Shown: positions 5,860-14,172 of the stretch, piece after piece
Numbering within the stretch: the first letter of the stretch is position 1
Layout of the letters: every line of letters begins with the position of its first letter
Origin: Clostridia bacterium
GTDB lineage: Bacteria; Bacillota; Clostridia; Oscillospirales; Acutalibacteraceae
DNA: 16,941 nucleotides
Direction of reading: 5' to 3'
NCBI GenBank assembly: GCA_017501865.1
Contig: JAFVWD010000383.1
Location: 1-16,941, forward strand
Position numbers and translations under genes: made by a program
Notes under the pieces: model-generated
Databases searched by the model: none
What the model was told of the DNA's origin: nothing
What the model saw: only the letters and a program-made list of their open reading frames with translations

Positions 5860-7302
5860 TTAAAACTCGTCTCTTATAGAGATTTTTTCGAGCGCTTTTT
5901 CTCTTGTGATTTTTCCGTTGTTACAATCTATCATAGCTTTAACGTCTTCATCTTTAAGCTTATAGAAATGCCATATAATACCTGCCAAAATAAGGCCTAT
6001 AGTAGGAACCATTACAAAAATGAACCATATACCATTGAGTGTAAAATCCGATTGTTGAACATTCTGTTCAGCTAAATCTTTAAAGCTTTCGGCATTAACC
6101 TCTTTCCAACCGAAGAAGCCAAGAAGAAACATACCGAGTGTACCTGCAAGAGCAGAAGCCATTTTTGTAACAAACGTCTGGATTGCAAAGGTAATGCCTT
6201 TTGCGTCTATGCCTGTTTTAAATCTGCCATACTCTGCACAGTCAGGAGTAAACATAAATATCATAATACCCTGAATACCGAGAGGAACAGCACGAAGAAG
6301 TGTTAAAAGTATAAATACTATCATATTCTGGTAACCGCAAAGCCAGCTTATAGTACCGAAAATTACTGCTGCCCAGTTACTTATAATAAACACCTTGCGT
6401 TTGCCGTATTTTTCAACCAACTTTGGTACGAAAAGTGAAGCAATAAATACAGGAGCACCTGCCACCGCAAGAACGAGAAGGCTGAATCTTTCGTCGTGGA
6501 ACAAATAATATGATGTAATAATACTCATTGAAATCATAACATTGAATCCGCTTTGGAAGAAGTAACCTGCATAGTAAATGAGCAGATATTTATTTGAGAA
6601 CAAATACCTGAACATTTTTCTTACAGTAAATTGTTCTTCATCATCAACATTTGTATAACGTTCTTTACCGTTAATACAAACAGGAATCATTGTAGCAAAA
6701 GCAACAACGCTTACAATAGCTGCTGCAACACCAAAGCTGAGTCCCACACCCTGACCTGTTATGATTGTAGGTATGATTGTTGCTATACCGCTACCTACAC
6801 CTGACCAGATGCTCTTGTATGAAATAATTGAAGTTCTTTCATCAAGATTATCTGTCATAACAGTAACCATACCGTGAATCGGCACGTCACAAAGAGTATA
6901 AACAGTATCCCACACAAGATAGAAAACGGCAAACCAAAGAAGCTTTACCATTTCATCTGCACCTTTAGGAATCATATATAAAAGTGCTGTTGCAAGCGGA
7001 ATTACAGGCAAAGAAATTTTAAGCCACGGTAAAAATTTCTGCTTGCTTTTGAATTTAACCTTGTCAAAAATACAACCGAAAACGGCATCATTAATTGCAT
7101 CCCATATTTTAACTATGAGCATTACAGTGCCTGATTTTACCGGATCAACACCCTGAAATAAAAGGTATGTAGTCAGAAATGATGTAATCATTGTGTAAAT
7201 CATATTCTGACCTGACAAATAAAGGTAATAGCTTTTTCTTTCCTTGTTAGTTGTTCTCCAGCTTTCAGGTGTATAAGTCAATTTCTTTAAAAGTTCTTTC
7301 AA
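5860..7302 (-). CDS. GPH-family (MFS) sugar:cation symporter
   Basis: This is a polytopic membrane protein of about 480 residues with about 12 hydrophobic segments. It fits the glycoside-pentoside-hexuronide:cation symporter (MFS_2, melibiose-carrier-like) family. The hallmark WDAINDAVFGCIFDK lies in the first third, followed by a KFLPWLKISLP block corresponding to the family's Arg/Pro-Trp loop; RTSIISYKSIWSGVGSG is also typical. I chose the TTG start at 7302 because AAAAGGGGGG ends 8 bases before it. A TTG at 7332 would add 10 residues and overlap the upstream gene's end, but lacks a ribosome binding site. It lies about 22 bases behind the phosphodiester glycosidase gene and shares its transcript. 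It probably imports a sugar or glycoside linked to the extracellular glycosidase activity (inference); the substrate is unknown. Confidence 0.88.
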   Translation of the reverse strand: MKELLKKLTYTPESWRTTNKERKSYYLYLSGQNMIYTMITSFLTTYLLFQGVDPVKSGTVMLIVKIWDAINDAVFGCIFDKVKFKSKQKFLPWLKISLPVIPLATALLYMIPKGADEMVKLLWFAVFYLVWDTVYTLCDVPIHGMVTVMTDNLDERTSIISYKSIWSGVGSGIATIIPTIITGQGVGLSFGVAAAIVSVVAFATMIPVCINGKERYTNVDDEEQFTVRKMFRYLFSNKYLLIYYAGYFFQSGFNVMISMSIITSYYLFHDERFSLLVLAVAGAPVFIASLFVPKLVEKYGKRKVFIISNWAAVIFGTISWLCGYQNMIVFILLTLLRAVPLGIQGIMIFMFTPDCAEYGRFKTGIDAKGITFAIQTFVTKMASALAGTLGMFLLGFFGWKEVNAESFKDLAEQNVQQSDFTLNGIWFIFVMVPTIGLILAGIIWHFYKLKDEDVKAMIDCNNGKITREKALEKISIRDEF

Positions 7303-7324
7303 AAAGAGCGCCCCCCTTTTATTT

Positions 7325-8779
7325 TTATTCAACTGTTTTTCTTGAAACTACCCACGCATTCGGCAAATATCTGCCTGTTGGCATATTTGTTGAGGGTTCG
7401 TTAAGAATTTCGCCGTCATACGCAAGAACAGAAGACGAGCCTCCGTCACACGCACCTGCATTTACAGCTCCGTATTCCTCGAGAACATCGGCGCAATCGC
7501 CCATTGTTGCACCCAAAGAATACCCTACCTGTCTGCCGTCAACAACAAAAAACATAACTACTCCGTTTTCTGCCTGACCGATTACTGAACGCGGTTGAAG
7601 TCCCCAGCCTGAGGAGCCCTCTATAACCTTGTCACCATTTATAATAAGCGCCGGGTGATACTGAAAAGCATCCCTCAAATTGTAATTATCCCAATCTGAA
7701 AACTCTCCGACAATAAGGCGGTTGTCTGTGTCGAAGCCAACAGTAATGTACTTAGAAGAATACTCACCCCAATATTCGCCCTGAGCAATGGTCTGCGCGG
7801 TAACCACACCGCCCACACTTGTTCCGCCCGGGTCACTGAAGCCTGAGGCATTCATTCCTACAATTGCGTTTTCTTCTTCAAGATAGTCGCATATAAATTC
7901 GCCGCGGGAATTTTTATAATCGGTTGCTTCTATATAAACTCTTGAGGGGTCATCAATTAAAACAAGGCGGCCTACATAGTTTGAGGTTGTCACCTTGAGA
8001 ATAACTATGCCTTGCTCAATATCGTTTACAAGAACCTCGTTACCGTGTGAGTCGGGTTCACCGACGGTAAGATGTTTCTGCCCGAGAATATCTTCTTCCT
8101 CTGTTTTGTTTATATCGGTTTTACCTATATCTGTAACATCTACCTGAGCACCCATTATTTCTTCAATAAGCGCTTTGGGGAAGAATGTTGTTGCAAGCCA
8201 CTTGTGCTGGTCAGTAGTCATTGCAGTTTCAATCCATATATTTCTCCATTTCGTAACAAACGGTATGTTCCCGAAAACCATTACTGCATACATAGAAACA
8301 AAAAGTGTCAGAGAAATAATTACTGCTGTTAAGACTTTTATTATTTTGCTTGTGCGCTCTTCTTTTTCGCGTTGTCTTCTTGCTTCAAGAAGACTTACCG
8401 AATTATATTTTACAGGTGTTCTCTGAGAACTGTTCCTTGCAGAACCGGAGCTTGTTCTTTGCGCTCTTGCAGACGATGAAGTACTACTCCTGTGCGCAGG
8501 TGCTTCACCACGCATTTCGGCTCTTCTCATCTCAGGCGGGGCAGGTCTTTGCCGGGTAGCTTCCGTCCCTGTTCTGTTTGCCCGCTGTGTTCTGGGGGGC
8601 TCATTAAAATCTATAGGTCCCTGAGGAGCAACCTTTCTGTTCGTGCTTCTTACATATTCTTCATCGTACTCATTCAGAGTAGCGGAAAAATCATACAAAT
8701 TTCTCATTCTTCGTGCTTCGAAGGAATTTTCTTTTAAATGCTCTGACTGAAACTCTTCTTCATCGTTAATGCCGACCAC
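7325..8779 (-). CDS. Membrane-anchored phosphodiester glycosidase (NAGPA domain)
   Basis: This 484-residue protein starts at a GTG (8779) preceded by AAAGGTGG with 7-base spacing. Residues 1 to about 140 are hydrophilic, rich in Arg/Ser/Pro and probably disordered and cytoplasmic. A single membrane segment follows at about 144-170 (IIKVLTAVIISLTLFVSMYA), then an extracellular part. The C-terminal 250 residues match the NAGPA domain named after N-acetylglucosamine-1-phosphodiester alpha-N-acetylglucosaminidase: AIVGMNASGFSDPGG, LIINGDKV, LQPRSVIGQ, VVDGRQVGYSLGATM and GACDGGSSSVL. Such domains remove sugars from sugar-phosphodiesters and are found near cell-wall glycopolymer metabolism. It is the first gene of an operon with the GPH symporter. 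A long disordered cytoplasmic N-terminus is common in Clostridial relatives, but its role is not apparent. Confidence 0.87.
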   Translation of the reverse strand: MVGINDEEEFQSEHLKENSFEARRMRNLYDFSATLNEYDEEYVRSTNRKVAPQGPIDFNEPPRTQRANRTGTEATRQRPAPPEMRRAEMRGEAPAHRSSTSSSARAQRTSSGSARNSSQRTPVKYNSVSLLEARRQREKEERTSKIIKVLTAVIISLTLFVSMYAVMVFGNIPFVTKWRNIWIETAMTTDQHKWLATTFFPKALIEEIMGAQVDVTDIGKTDINKTEEEDILGQKHLTVGEPDSHGNEVLVNDIEQGIVILKVTTSNYVGRLVLIDDPSRVYIEATDYKNSRGEFICDYLEEENAIVGMNASGFSDPGGTSVGGVVTAQTIAQGEYWGEYSSKYITVGFDTDNRLIVGEFSDWDNYNLRDAFQYHPALIINGDKVIEGSSGWGLQPRSVIGQAENGVVMFFVVDGRQVGYSLGATMGDCADVLEEYGAVNAGACDGGSSSVLAYDGEILNEPSTNMPTGRYLPNAWVVSRKTVE

Positions 8780-8818
8780 AACTACACCACCTTTTTCACA
8801 AAAAAATCAATCACGGCT

Positions 8819-8829
8819 ATTGTACCACA
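8819..8829 (-). promoter_or_regulatory. Extended -10 promoter of the glycosidase/symporter operon
   Basis: On the minus strand the extended -10 TGGTACAAT occupies 8827-8819. No good -35 hexamer is found 16-18 bases further upstream. The start would lie about 35 bases before the GTG start codon. Confidence 0.45.
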
Positions 8830-8932
8830 ATAAATCAAGTTTTGCTATACTATTATTAAATTTTTCATATAATATTTTATTTTGATTAACTAATTTGGAA
8901 TTTTGTTCTTTTTTTGCATTTTAAAATTGATA

Positions 8933-8950
8933 TTTGTGCAACTGCACTAA
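8933..8950. promoter_or_regulatory. Small dyad in the divergent intergenic region
   Basis: GTGCA-AC-TGCAC is a perfect short dyad, extendable to 7 of 8 matching positions per arm (TTTGTGCA / TGCACTAA). It lies between the divergent glycosidase operon and the 800-residue transporter gene, about 45 bases upstream of the latter's -35. It may be an operator shared by both, but a dyad this short can occur by chance. Confidence 0.25.
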
Positions 8951-8993
8951 CAATACAATATGTTTTTTGTGTATCATAACTCTGCTTTTTTCG

Positions 8994-9023
8994 TTGTAAA
9001 TAAATAACGTGTTATGCTATAAT
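8994..9023 (+). promoter_or_regulatory. Promoter of the 800-residue transporter gene
   Basis: TTGTAA (8994-8999) and TATAAT (9018-9023) are separated by 18 bases, with TGC directly before the -10, making a full extended -10. The start would be near 9030, about 30 bases before the ATG. Confidence 0.75.
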
Positions 9024-9061
9024 GTTATGGTATATTTTATTATGAATCAGGAGATGAAACA

Positions 9062-11464
9062 ATGAATCTTAAAGAAAAAGCTACGGGGCTTGTTACCAAT
9101 GTTAAAACTCATTGGAAAACCCCTGCTAAAGGCAGATATATGCCTTACAAGGAAATTGCCGCTTATTCCGGCGGTGGTATTGGTGCTTATATGATAATAA
9201 CTATGGGCTCTGCTTGTTTGTTATCTTCAAACAATGTTTTGCTTTCCAGTGCCCTCGGTATTGGTCCGACAGATATGTATAAGATGTACCTTGTCGCAGT
9301 TGTTGTAAACATATTCCTTACAGGTATAAGGGCAAACATTATTGACAACACCAGAAACAAAGCAGGTAAATATCGTCCATACATAGTAACAATGGCAATT
9401 CCTTCTGCTATTGCTTGTATTTTAACAGTCTGGTTCCCTTATAACAACCTACCTTTGTGGCTCGGTGAAGGTACACTTTTCGGCAGTGATATTGCTTATG
9501 TTGCAAAATGCGCAATCATAATGGTTTTAAATCTCATTATCCATTTCTTTTACTATTTCTTCTATGATGCGTATGAAAATCTTATTCACGTGCTTTCTCC
9601 AAATTCACAGGAGCGTACAGATGTTGCATCTATAAAGAGTGTCGTTTATTCATTTGCTCCGACAGTTGTTAACCTTTTAACACCAATTATTGCACAACAT
9701 CTTTTCCATACAAACACAACAGATATTCGTGTTTACAGGTTTTTATACCCGATCCTTACAGTTGGCGGCTTACTTCTTTGTATGATTGTTTACAAGCATA
9801 CCGAAGAAAAAATTGTTCAGGCGAGAACACACGTCGTTCAGATTAAATTTATTGATGCAATTAAGGCAGTTGCAAAAAACAAATATTTCTGGATTATTTC
9901 ACTTGCAGGATGGTTAGGTTTCCTTGAAGCCTCCTTCTTAAATATTCTCTCCTGGCTTTACAACTATGCCGGTGCTTGTTCGGGTACAGAGTATGGTATT
10001 ATTATTACCGTTTATGGTAATGCATCTCTTTGGGGTATGATTCTTGCTCCCTTCTGCATAAGAAAGTGGGGTAAAAAAGCAGTTCTTGTTGCAACAAATA
10101 TTGCAAATATTATATTTATTCTTATGCTGCTTCCTCTTGTTGAAGATGTTTCTTCGGTTCTTATATGGCTTGTTATGGGTTGTATGTACCTTAATGCACT
10201 TATGGGCTCATTCGCACATATACTCAATCCTGCTGTTCAGGCAGATATACGTGATTATCAACAATATAAAACAGGTGAACGAATTGACGGTATGTTTGCA
10301 ACCGTTTCCACCATCGGCACCGTGTTAAATCTTATTTTCTCTGCTGTTCTCCCTGTAGTTTACAAAAAGAATGGTATTACAGAGGCAAATGCAAAACTTG
10401 TTACATCAAACAAGGAAATTCTTGACAGAGTTTTAGGTGACGGTAAAACTGTCGGTGATATCCTTGCTGACCAGCTTGCAAACGGACAAGACAATTACTC
10501 CAACCCGTACTCTGCTCTTTATGACCCGACTATTCTCGGTGAACTTCTTCATCTTCTTATCATTCTCTCTGCCATTGGTGCTTTAATGAATGTTATTCCT
10601 TACTTCTGGTATGACTTCAATGAAAAGAAGCAAGAATCTGTTATTCGTGTACTTAAAATAAGAGCTATGTTTGAAGACTACGGCAATGGTATTCTTGATG
10701 ACGAGAAGCTTGTTGAAGGAATTGACATCATTCGTAATTCACAGGAAATGGCTACACAGACACCTAAAGTAATAAACAAAAAAGATTACAAAGGTAAAGA
10801 TGGTAAAAAGGCGTATAAAGAAGATGTTAAATACAATAACGAAATTGAAATTTCAAAATTCGTTTGTGACGAGCTTAACAAATTCTCTACACCTGCTTAC
10901 AAATTAGCCTTTGAAGAAAACAACAAGGTTTACTCTGCAGGGCTTAGCAGTCTTTTAAACTTTGATGAAGCTGCTATTAAAGCAGAAATCTTATCTGCAA
11001 TGGCTATGCCAAAAGCAACAGAAGAAGAAAAAGAAACAAGAAAGCTTGCTCTTGAAATAGCAAGACAAAAAATGTCTTCTTTCAAAGCAATTAAAAAATA
11101 CTTCAGTAACACAGGCGACCTTGTTGCTCCCGATTTTGAAGTCCTTGAAAAATGCTTTAACGATGAAGATGAGTGCGACGATAAGCTTAAAGCACTTTAT
11201 CTTGATTTACAAAAAGCTAAAAAAGAAAAGGATGCTTCTAAAAAGTCAAGCATTAAAGCTGAAATTAAATCTGTTCAGAACCAAAAGAATCTTGCTAAAA
11301 AAGCAACAAAGGAAGAAACTGACAAGCACGCTTACTTTAACCGTGCCGCAAAGGTTTACTTTGATGCTGAAAAGCTCATTAAACAAAAAGAAAATTACAG
11401 TCATCTTGATGAAATTTTCAAAATGTACGATGAAGCAAAAAAACGAGTTGAATTGAACGCATAA
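9062..11464 (+). CDS. GPH/MFS-like transporter with long charged C-terminal extension
   Basis: This 800-residue protein has an ATG preceded by AGGAG. Residues from about 30 to 520 are polytopic with about 12 hydrophobic segments and resemble the GPH branch of the MFS: a GIRANIIDNTRNKAGKYRPYI loop after the second or third segment, a YDAYENLIHVLSPNSQERTD block, and QADIRDYQQYKTGERIDGM late in the transporter. A periplasm- or loop-like insertion with Asn/Gly/Asp lies before the last segment. After FWYDFNEKKQ (about residue 515) a soluble region of roughly 285 residues is rich in Lys and Glu and largely helical, with likely coiled-coil stretches; the transporter family normally ends near 450-500 residues. 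The extension matches no domain I recognise. The gene is monocistronic with its own extended -10 promoter and terminator. Substrate is unknown. Confidence 0.85.
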   Translation: MNLKEKATGLVTNVKTHWKTPAKGRYMPYKEIAAYSGGGIGAYMIITMGSACLLSSNNVLLSSALGIGPTDMYKMYLVAVVVNIFLTGIRANIIDNTRNKAGKYRPYIVTMAIPSAIACILTVWFPYNNLPLWLGEGTLFGSDIAYVAKCAIIMVLNLIIHFFYYFFYDAYENLIHVLSPNSQERTDVASIKSVVYSFAPTVVNLLTPIIAQHLFHTNTTDIRVYRFLYPILTVGGLLLCMIVYKHTEEKIVQARTHVVQIKFIDAIKAVAKNKYFWIISLAGWLGFLEASFLNILSWLYNYAGACSGTEYGIIITVYGNASLWGMILAPFCIRKWGKKAVLVATNIANIIFILMLLPLVEDVSSVLIWLVMGCMYLNALMGSFAHILNPAVQADIRDYQQYKTGERIDGMFATVSTIGTVLNLIFSAVLPVVYKKNGITEANAKLVTSNKEILDRVLGDGKTVGDILADQLANGQDNYSNPYSALYDPTILGELLHLLIILSAIGALMNVIPYFWYDFNEKKQESVIRVLKIRAMFEDYGNGILDDEKLVEGIDIIRNSQEMATQTPKVINKKDYKGKDGKKAYKEDVKYNNEIEISKFVCDELNKFSTPAYKLAFEENNKVYSAGLSSLLNFDEAAIKAEILSAMAMPKATEEEKETRKLALEIARQKMSSFKAIKKYFSNTGDLVAPDFEVLEKCFNDEDECDDKLKALYLDLQKAKKEKDASKKSSIKAEIKSVQNQKNLAKKATKEETDKHAYFNRAAKVYFDAEKLIKQKENYSHLDEIFKMYDEAKKRVELNA

Positions 11465-11477
11465 ATTAATAATAAAA

Positions 11478-11520
11478 CGGGCAGTAAACGAAAATTTCGT
11501 TTACTGCCCGCTATTTTTAT
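11478..11520. terminator. Bidirectional terminator between convergent genes
   Basis: CGGGCAGTAAACGAAA (11478-11493) and TTTCGTTTACTGCCCG (11495-11510) are perfectly complementary over 16 bp. T-rich runs follow on the plus strand (CTATTTTTATTTTT) and on the minus strand (TTTTATTATT). It serves both the transporter and the Rrf2 gene. Confidence 0.9.
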
Positions 11521-11538
11521 TTTTAAAACAAACTTTAC

Positions 11539-11964
11539 TTAAACGCCTATTTCTTCAATATTTCTTTCAAGTAAATCCTGCACAGAAACACTCTTGAAAT
11601 AGTTGTTTAACATATTGTCAACATTCACCCACATTTGTTTTGTGTAACAAATATCTGCCCTGTTACAAAAGCCATCGCCACAGTTTATACATGCAACCGG
11701 TGACAAGCTACCTTCGGTCAATGCGAATATTTCGTGTATTGTTATATCAGCAGCATCTCTCGAAAGTCTGTAACCACCTGAGATACCTCTCTGACTTCTC
11801 AGAAGCCCACCTCTTACAAGAGCAGCGACTATAGTTTCAAGATATTTCAAAGAAACATCCTGTCGCTTTGAAACCTCTGAGAGAGCAACAAAACCATCAC
11901 CCTGATTTTGTGCTAAATCTATAAATATTCTTAATGCATATCTGCCTTTTGCGGATACCATCAT
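11539..11964 (-). CDS. Rrf2-family transcriptional regulator with clustered cysteines
   Basis: This 141-residue protein fits the Rrf2 family: MMVSAKGRYALRIFIDLAQN, a winged-helix region with VSKRQDVSLKYLETIVAAL, and the wing signature LLRSQRGISGGYRL. The sensory loop holds four cysteines (C92, C95, C100, C106 in ACINCGDGFCNRADIC), consistent with binding an iron-sulfur cluster, as in IscR-type members. IscR itself uses a different spacing, so the ligand set is inferred. The ATG at 11964 is followed at once by a second ATG; GAAAGG lies 11 bases before the first. A dyad, TTTCAAA-CTT-TTTGAAA, sits between this gene and the upstream secreted hydrolase gene on the same strand and could be its own operator. 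It may sense redox state or iron-sulfur status; no target gene is identifiable here. Confidence 0.9.
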   Translation of the reverse strand: MMVSAKGRYALRIFIDLAQNQGDGFVALSEVSKRQDVSLKYLETIVAALVRGGLLRSQRGISGGYRLSRDAADITIHEIFALTEGSLSPVACINCGDGFCNRADICYTKQMWVNVDNMLNNYFKSVSVQDLLERNIEEIGV

Positions 11965-11977
11965 TATAAACCAAACC

Positions 11978-11994
11978 TTTCAAACTTTTTGAAA
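11978..11994. promoter_or_regulatory. Dyad upstream of the Rrf2 gene
   Basis: TTTCAAA-CTT-TTTGAAA is a perfect dyad with 7-base arms lying 14 bases before the Rrf2 ATG, covering the region around its ribosome binding site. Its position suggests autoregulation, but no clear -35/-10 pair is seen next to it. Confidence 0.45.
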
Positions 11995-12012
11995 CAGGTA
12001 ATATTTAGGTAA

Positions 12013-13806
12013 TTACATCTCGCTGAAACCTGCTCCGTTAAAGAAGTAGTAGAGTAAATCGCTTATCATTCTGAATATAGTTGTAAGGTAATCTTCAAAA
12101 TCAAGACCACCTGATGAAGAGCTGCCTGATGAAGACTCACCTGTCAGGATTTCTTCACGAACATCATAGAAATATGCCTTTGCTGCTTCAAACTCTTCTA
12201 AATCCACTGCTGTTTTTTCAAGAGCGGCATCGCCACGTGCAATAGCGCCCTCAAGCTTTGTGCGTTCTTCTGCACTGAGGTTGCTTGTATCGTACTCGCG
12301 CATTTCATCAAGATCTTTCATAAATCCTTTTGAATTTCTTCCGACATTGAACTGTGGGAATCTGTCAGGATAGCTGAATACACTTGTAAAATTATCATCC
12401 ACCAAAAGCTCTGAAACAAGCTTCATAATAACATCGTTAGAGCCTGTTCTTTCATGGTTCTGGTTATAGAAATAGAAGGTAGTATCAGGAAGAAGACCTG
12501 TGTTTGCATCTACTATATTTCTCGGGTCACTGTGGTCGTGTGAAGGATCTGTACAATTGTTGTGTGTACGTACATAATCCTCAGGAAGTGTTTTATTAAC
12601 ACCTACACTGTATGCGCCCATTGATGTTGAATCGAGGTGAATAACACCGTCCGCATTTACGTCATCCCAAGAATCAATAATTTCATAAAGAGAAACGTTA
12701 TAGTCAACAATGTCAAAAATCTGAACACCCTGTGCCTTCGCCTCTAAAATATTGGCATCTGAATTCTTCTGTGCCTCGTAGAACCAATCTGTCTGCTCAC
12801 GTATAACTGCCATTGAGTCATCCATTAAGTACATTTCACGGCAAGGCTCATAATTTCCTGACGGAACCAAGCCCCACATAAGAGTTGAATACTTCATATA
12901 ATCGTTCACGAGGTCAAATGCCACTGTATCAAGAATAGCATTCAAGTCTGCATTTGGCATAAGACGAAGAACTATGTTTACAAGATATCCTGCAAATTCA
13001 CCTACGCCCATAAGTGCAGGCATCATTTCGCTGTAAAGCTCTATATTATCATCAAGAAGTCCGTACTGATAAATTTCACCGACTAAAAGAGAACCGTCAA
13101 GGGCAGGAATAACATAAACTATTCTTTTAATATCTTCGCTGTATGCTCTGCCGTTGTCTTTGTAAAGCTGCATTACTGCGTTCATAAGAGAACCGCCCTG
13201 GCTTATAGGTGCTAAATTAACCTTATCTGAGCCTGAATCCTCTTTTACAAACTGAATGAAATCGTAAAGCTCCTGTGCAGTTTCTTTCATATTACCTAAA
13301 GAAGCATATGAGAAAACATAAAGATTTTCTTCGCCTGCTAAGTCAATATACTTATTAAGCGGGAGCTGATCAAGAATATATTCCTGGTCATATGTACTCA
13401 GATTTTTAAATGATGTGTTATACTTTGTTGCTCTTATATCATTAATAAAATGACCGTTTTCGTCACATTTTAATTTACCCATAAGAGTTTCACCCAGAAC
13501 AGATGACAATGCTTTTGCAGCCTGTGCATCCTTATCCTCCTGGGAAATGAGCAATTTGCTTATAGGTATAAGTGCTTCTGTAAGTGCAAGACCTGCAACC
13601 TCAGCTGTTGAATCCATAAAAAACGGTGCTTCAAGAGAAGTTTCCTTACCGTTTTCATAGTATTTTGTTTCGCTTTGGAAAATACCCGGAATAACAATAC
13701 TCGGTATGCAATCTTCCTTATTAAATGCGCTTGCAGCAACTGCAAATGTTGTGCAAAGCATAACTATTGACATAACAAATGACAATATTTTAATTTTACT
13801 TTTCAT
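12013..13806 (-). CDS. Secreted alpha/beta-hydrolase-like protein
   Basis: This 597-residue protein starts at the ATG at 13806, preceded by AAGGAGAA. Residues 1-27 form a signal peptide ending ASAFN. The mature N-terminus, SIVIPGIFQSE, resembles the first core strand and oxyanion loop of lipase/LCAT-like alpha/beta hydrolases. VNLAPISQGGSLMNAVM (Ser202) has the position and shape of a nucleophile elbow, although Pro replaces the usual first Gly of G-x-S-x-G. NADGVIHLDSTSMGAYS could supply the acid and His of a triad (inference). Near the C-terminus a Lys/Glu-rich helical region is followed by a Ser/Gly linker (SSSGSSSSGG) and a hydrophobic aromatic tail, FRMISDLLYYFFNGAGF. The function is probably an extracellular or wall-associated esterase or lipase; the substrate is unknown. 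Rrf2 follows 48 bases downstream with no terminator between, so some co-transcription is likely. Confidence 0.8.
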   Translation of the reverse strand: MKSKIKILSFVMSIVMLCTTFAVAASAFNKEDCIPSIVIPGIFQSETKYYENGKETSLEAPFFMDSTAEVAGLALTEALIPISKLLISQEDKDAQAAKALSSVLGETLMGKLKCDENGHFINDIRATKYNTSFKNLSTYDQEYILDQLPLNKYIDLAGEENLYVFSYASLGNMKETAQELYDFIQFVKEDSGSDKVNLAPISQGGSLMNAVMQLYKDNGRAYSEDIKRIVYVIPALDGSLLVGEIYQYGLLDDNIELYSEMMPALMGVGEFAGYLVNIVLRLMPNADLNAILDTVAFDLVNDYMKYSTLMWGLVPSGNYEPCREMYLMDDSMAVIREQTDWFYEAQKNSDANILEAKAQGVQIFDIVDYNVSLYEIIDSWDDVNADGVIHLDSTSMGAYSVGVNKTLPEDYVRTHNNCTDPSHDHSDPRNIVDANTGLLPDTTFYFYNQNHERTGSNDVIMKLVSELLVDDNFTSVFSYPDRFPQFNVGRNSKGFMKDLDEMREYDTSNLSAEERTKLEGAIARGDAALEKTAVDLEEFEAAKAYFYDVREEILTGESSSGSSSSGGLDFEDYLTTIFRMISDLLYYFFNGAGFSEM

Positions 13807-13838
13807 ACAAATTCTCCTTCTTGAATTATACTTAGGGT

Positions 13839-13867
13839 ATTATAACACATTTTTCCTGATTTTGCAA
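13839..13867 (-). promoter_or_regulatory. Promoter of the secreted hydrolase gene
   Basis: On the minus strand, TTGCAA (13867-13862) and TATAAT (13844-13839) are separated by 17 bases. TGT directly before the -10 adds an extended -10 element. Confidence 0.75.
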
Positions 13868-14116
13868 ACTTTTTACAATATTCTTTTCGAAAAAATTTTG
13901 TTTTTTATAAAAAAGCACTAATCTATTTCTGTTATATTATACCGCTTCTTCTTAATTTCTCTTGCAATATACTCATAATTCTCATATGTTTTTCTTTTCA
14001 ACTCTGCTAAATCCCCTTCTTCTATATTAATGCTGATACAATTTCTGCAAAAGCTCCTGCCGAACAAGAGAAAATATATGAGATTTTACTTGCATTGGAA
14101 AAATATAAAAATTTAT
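13868..14116. other. Intergenic region with possible decayed coding remnants
   Basis: No gene with a start codon and ribosome binding site is visible. On the minus strand, 14085-13918 is open for 55 codons with coding-like content (GDLAELKRKTYENYEYIARE, then IKKKRYNITEID) but no ATG and an in-frame stop just upstream. On the plus strand, 14011-14118 is open for 35 codons (NADTISAKAPAEQEKIYEIL). These overlap, so at most one is a true remnant. I recognise neither. Confidence 0.35.
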
Positions 14117-14161
14117 AAAAAATGCCGCCGAATTGCTTTTGTGCAACTCAGCGGTGTTTTT
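14117..14161 (-). terminator. Intrinsic terminator of the aspartate kinase gene
   Basis: The two arms (about 14117-14136 and 14143-14161) pair through TTGC/GCAA and GCCGC/GCGGT around a short loop, with A/T ends and a few mismatches. On the minus strand the stem ends in CATTTTTTATAAATTTTT. It begins 12 bases after the stop codon. Confidence 0.8.
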
Positions 14162-14172
14162 AATTTACCCGA

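Noticed and set aside
7251..8737. Several plus-strand open frames over the glycosidase gene
   Set aside because: They are antisense shadows of a gene with clear NAGPA domain motifs; none has a ribosome binding site or a recognisable product.
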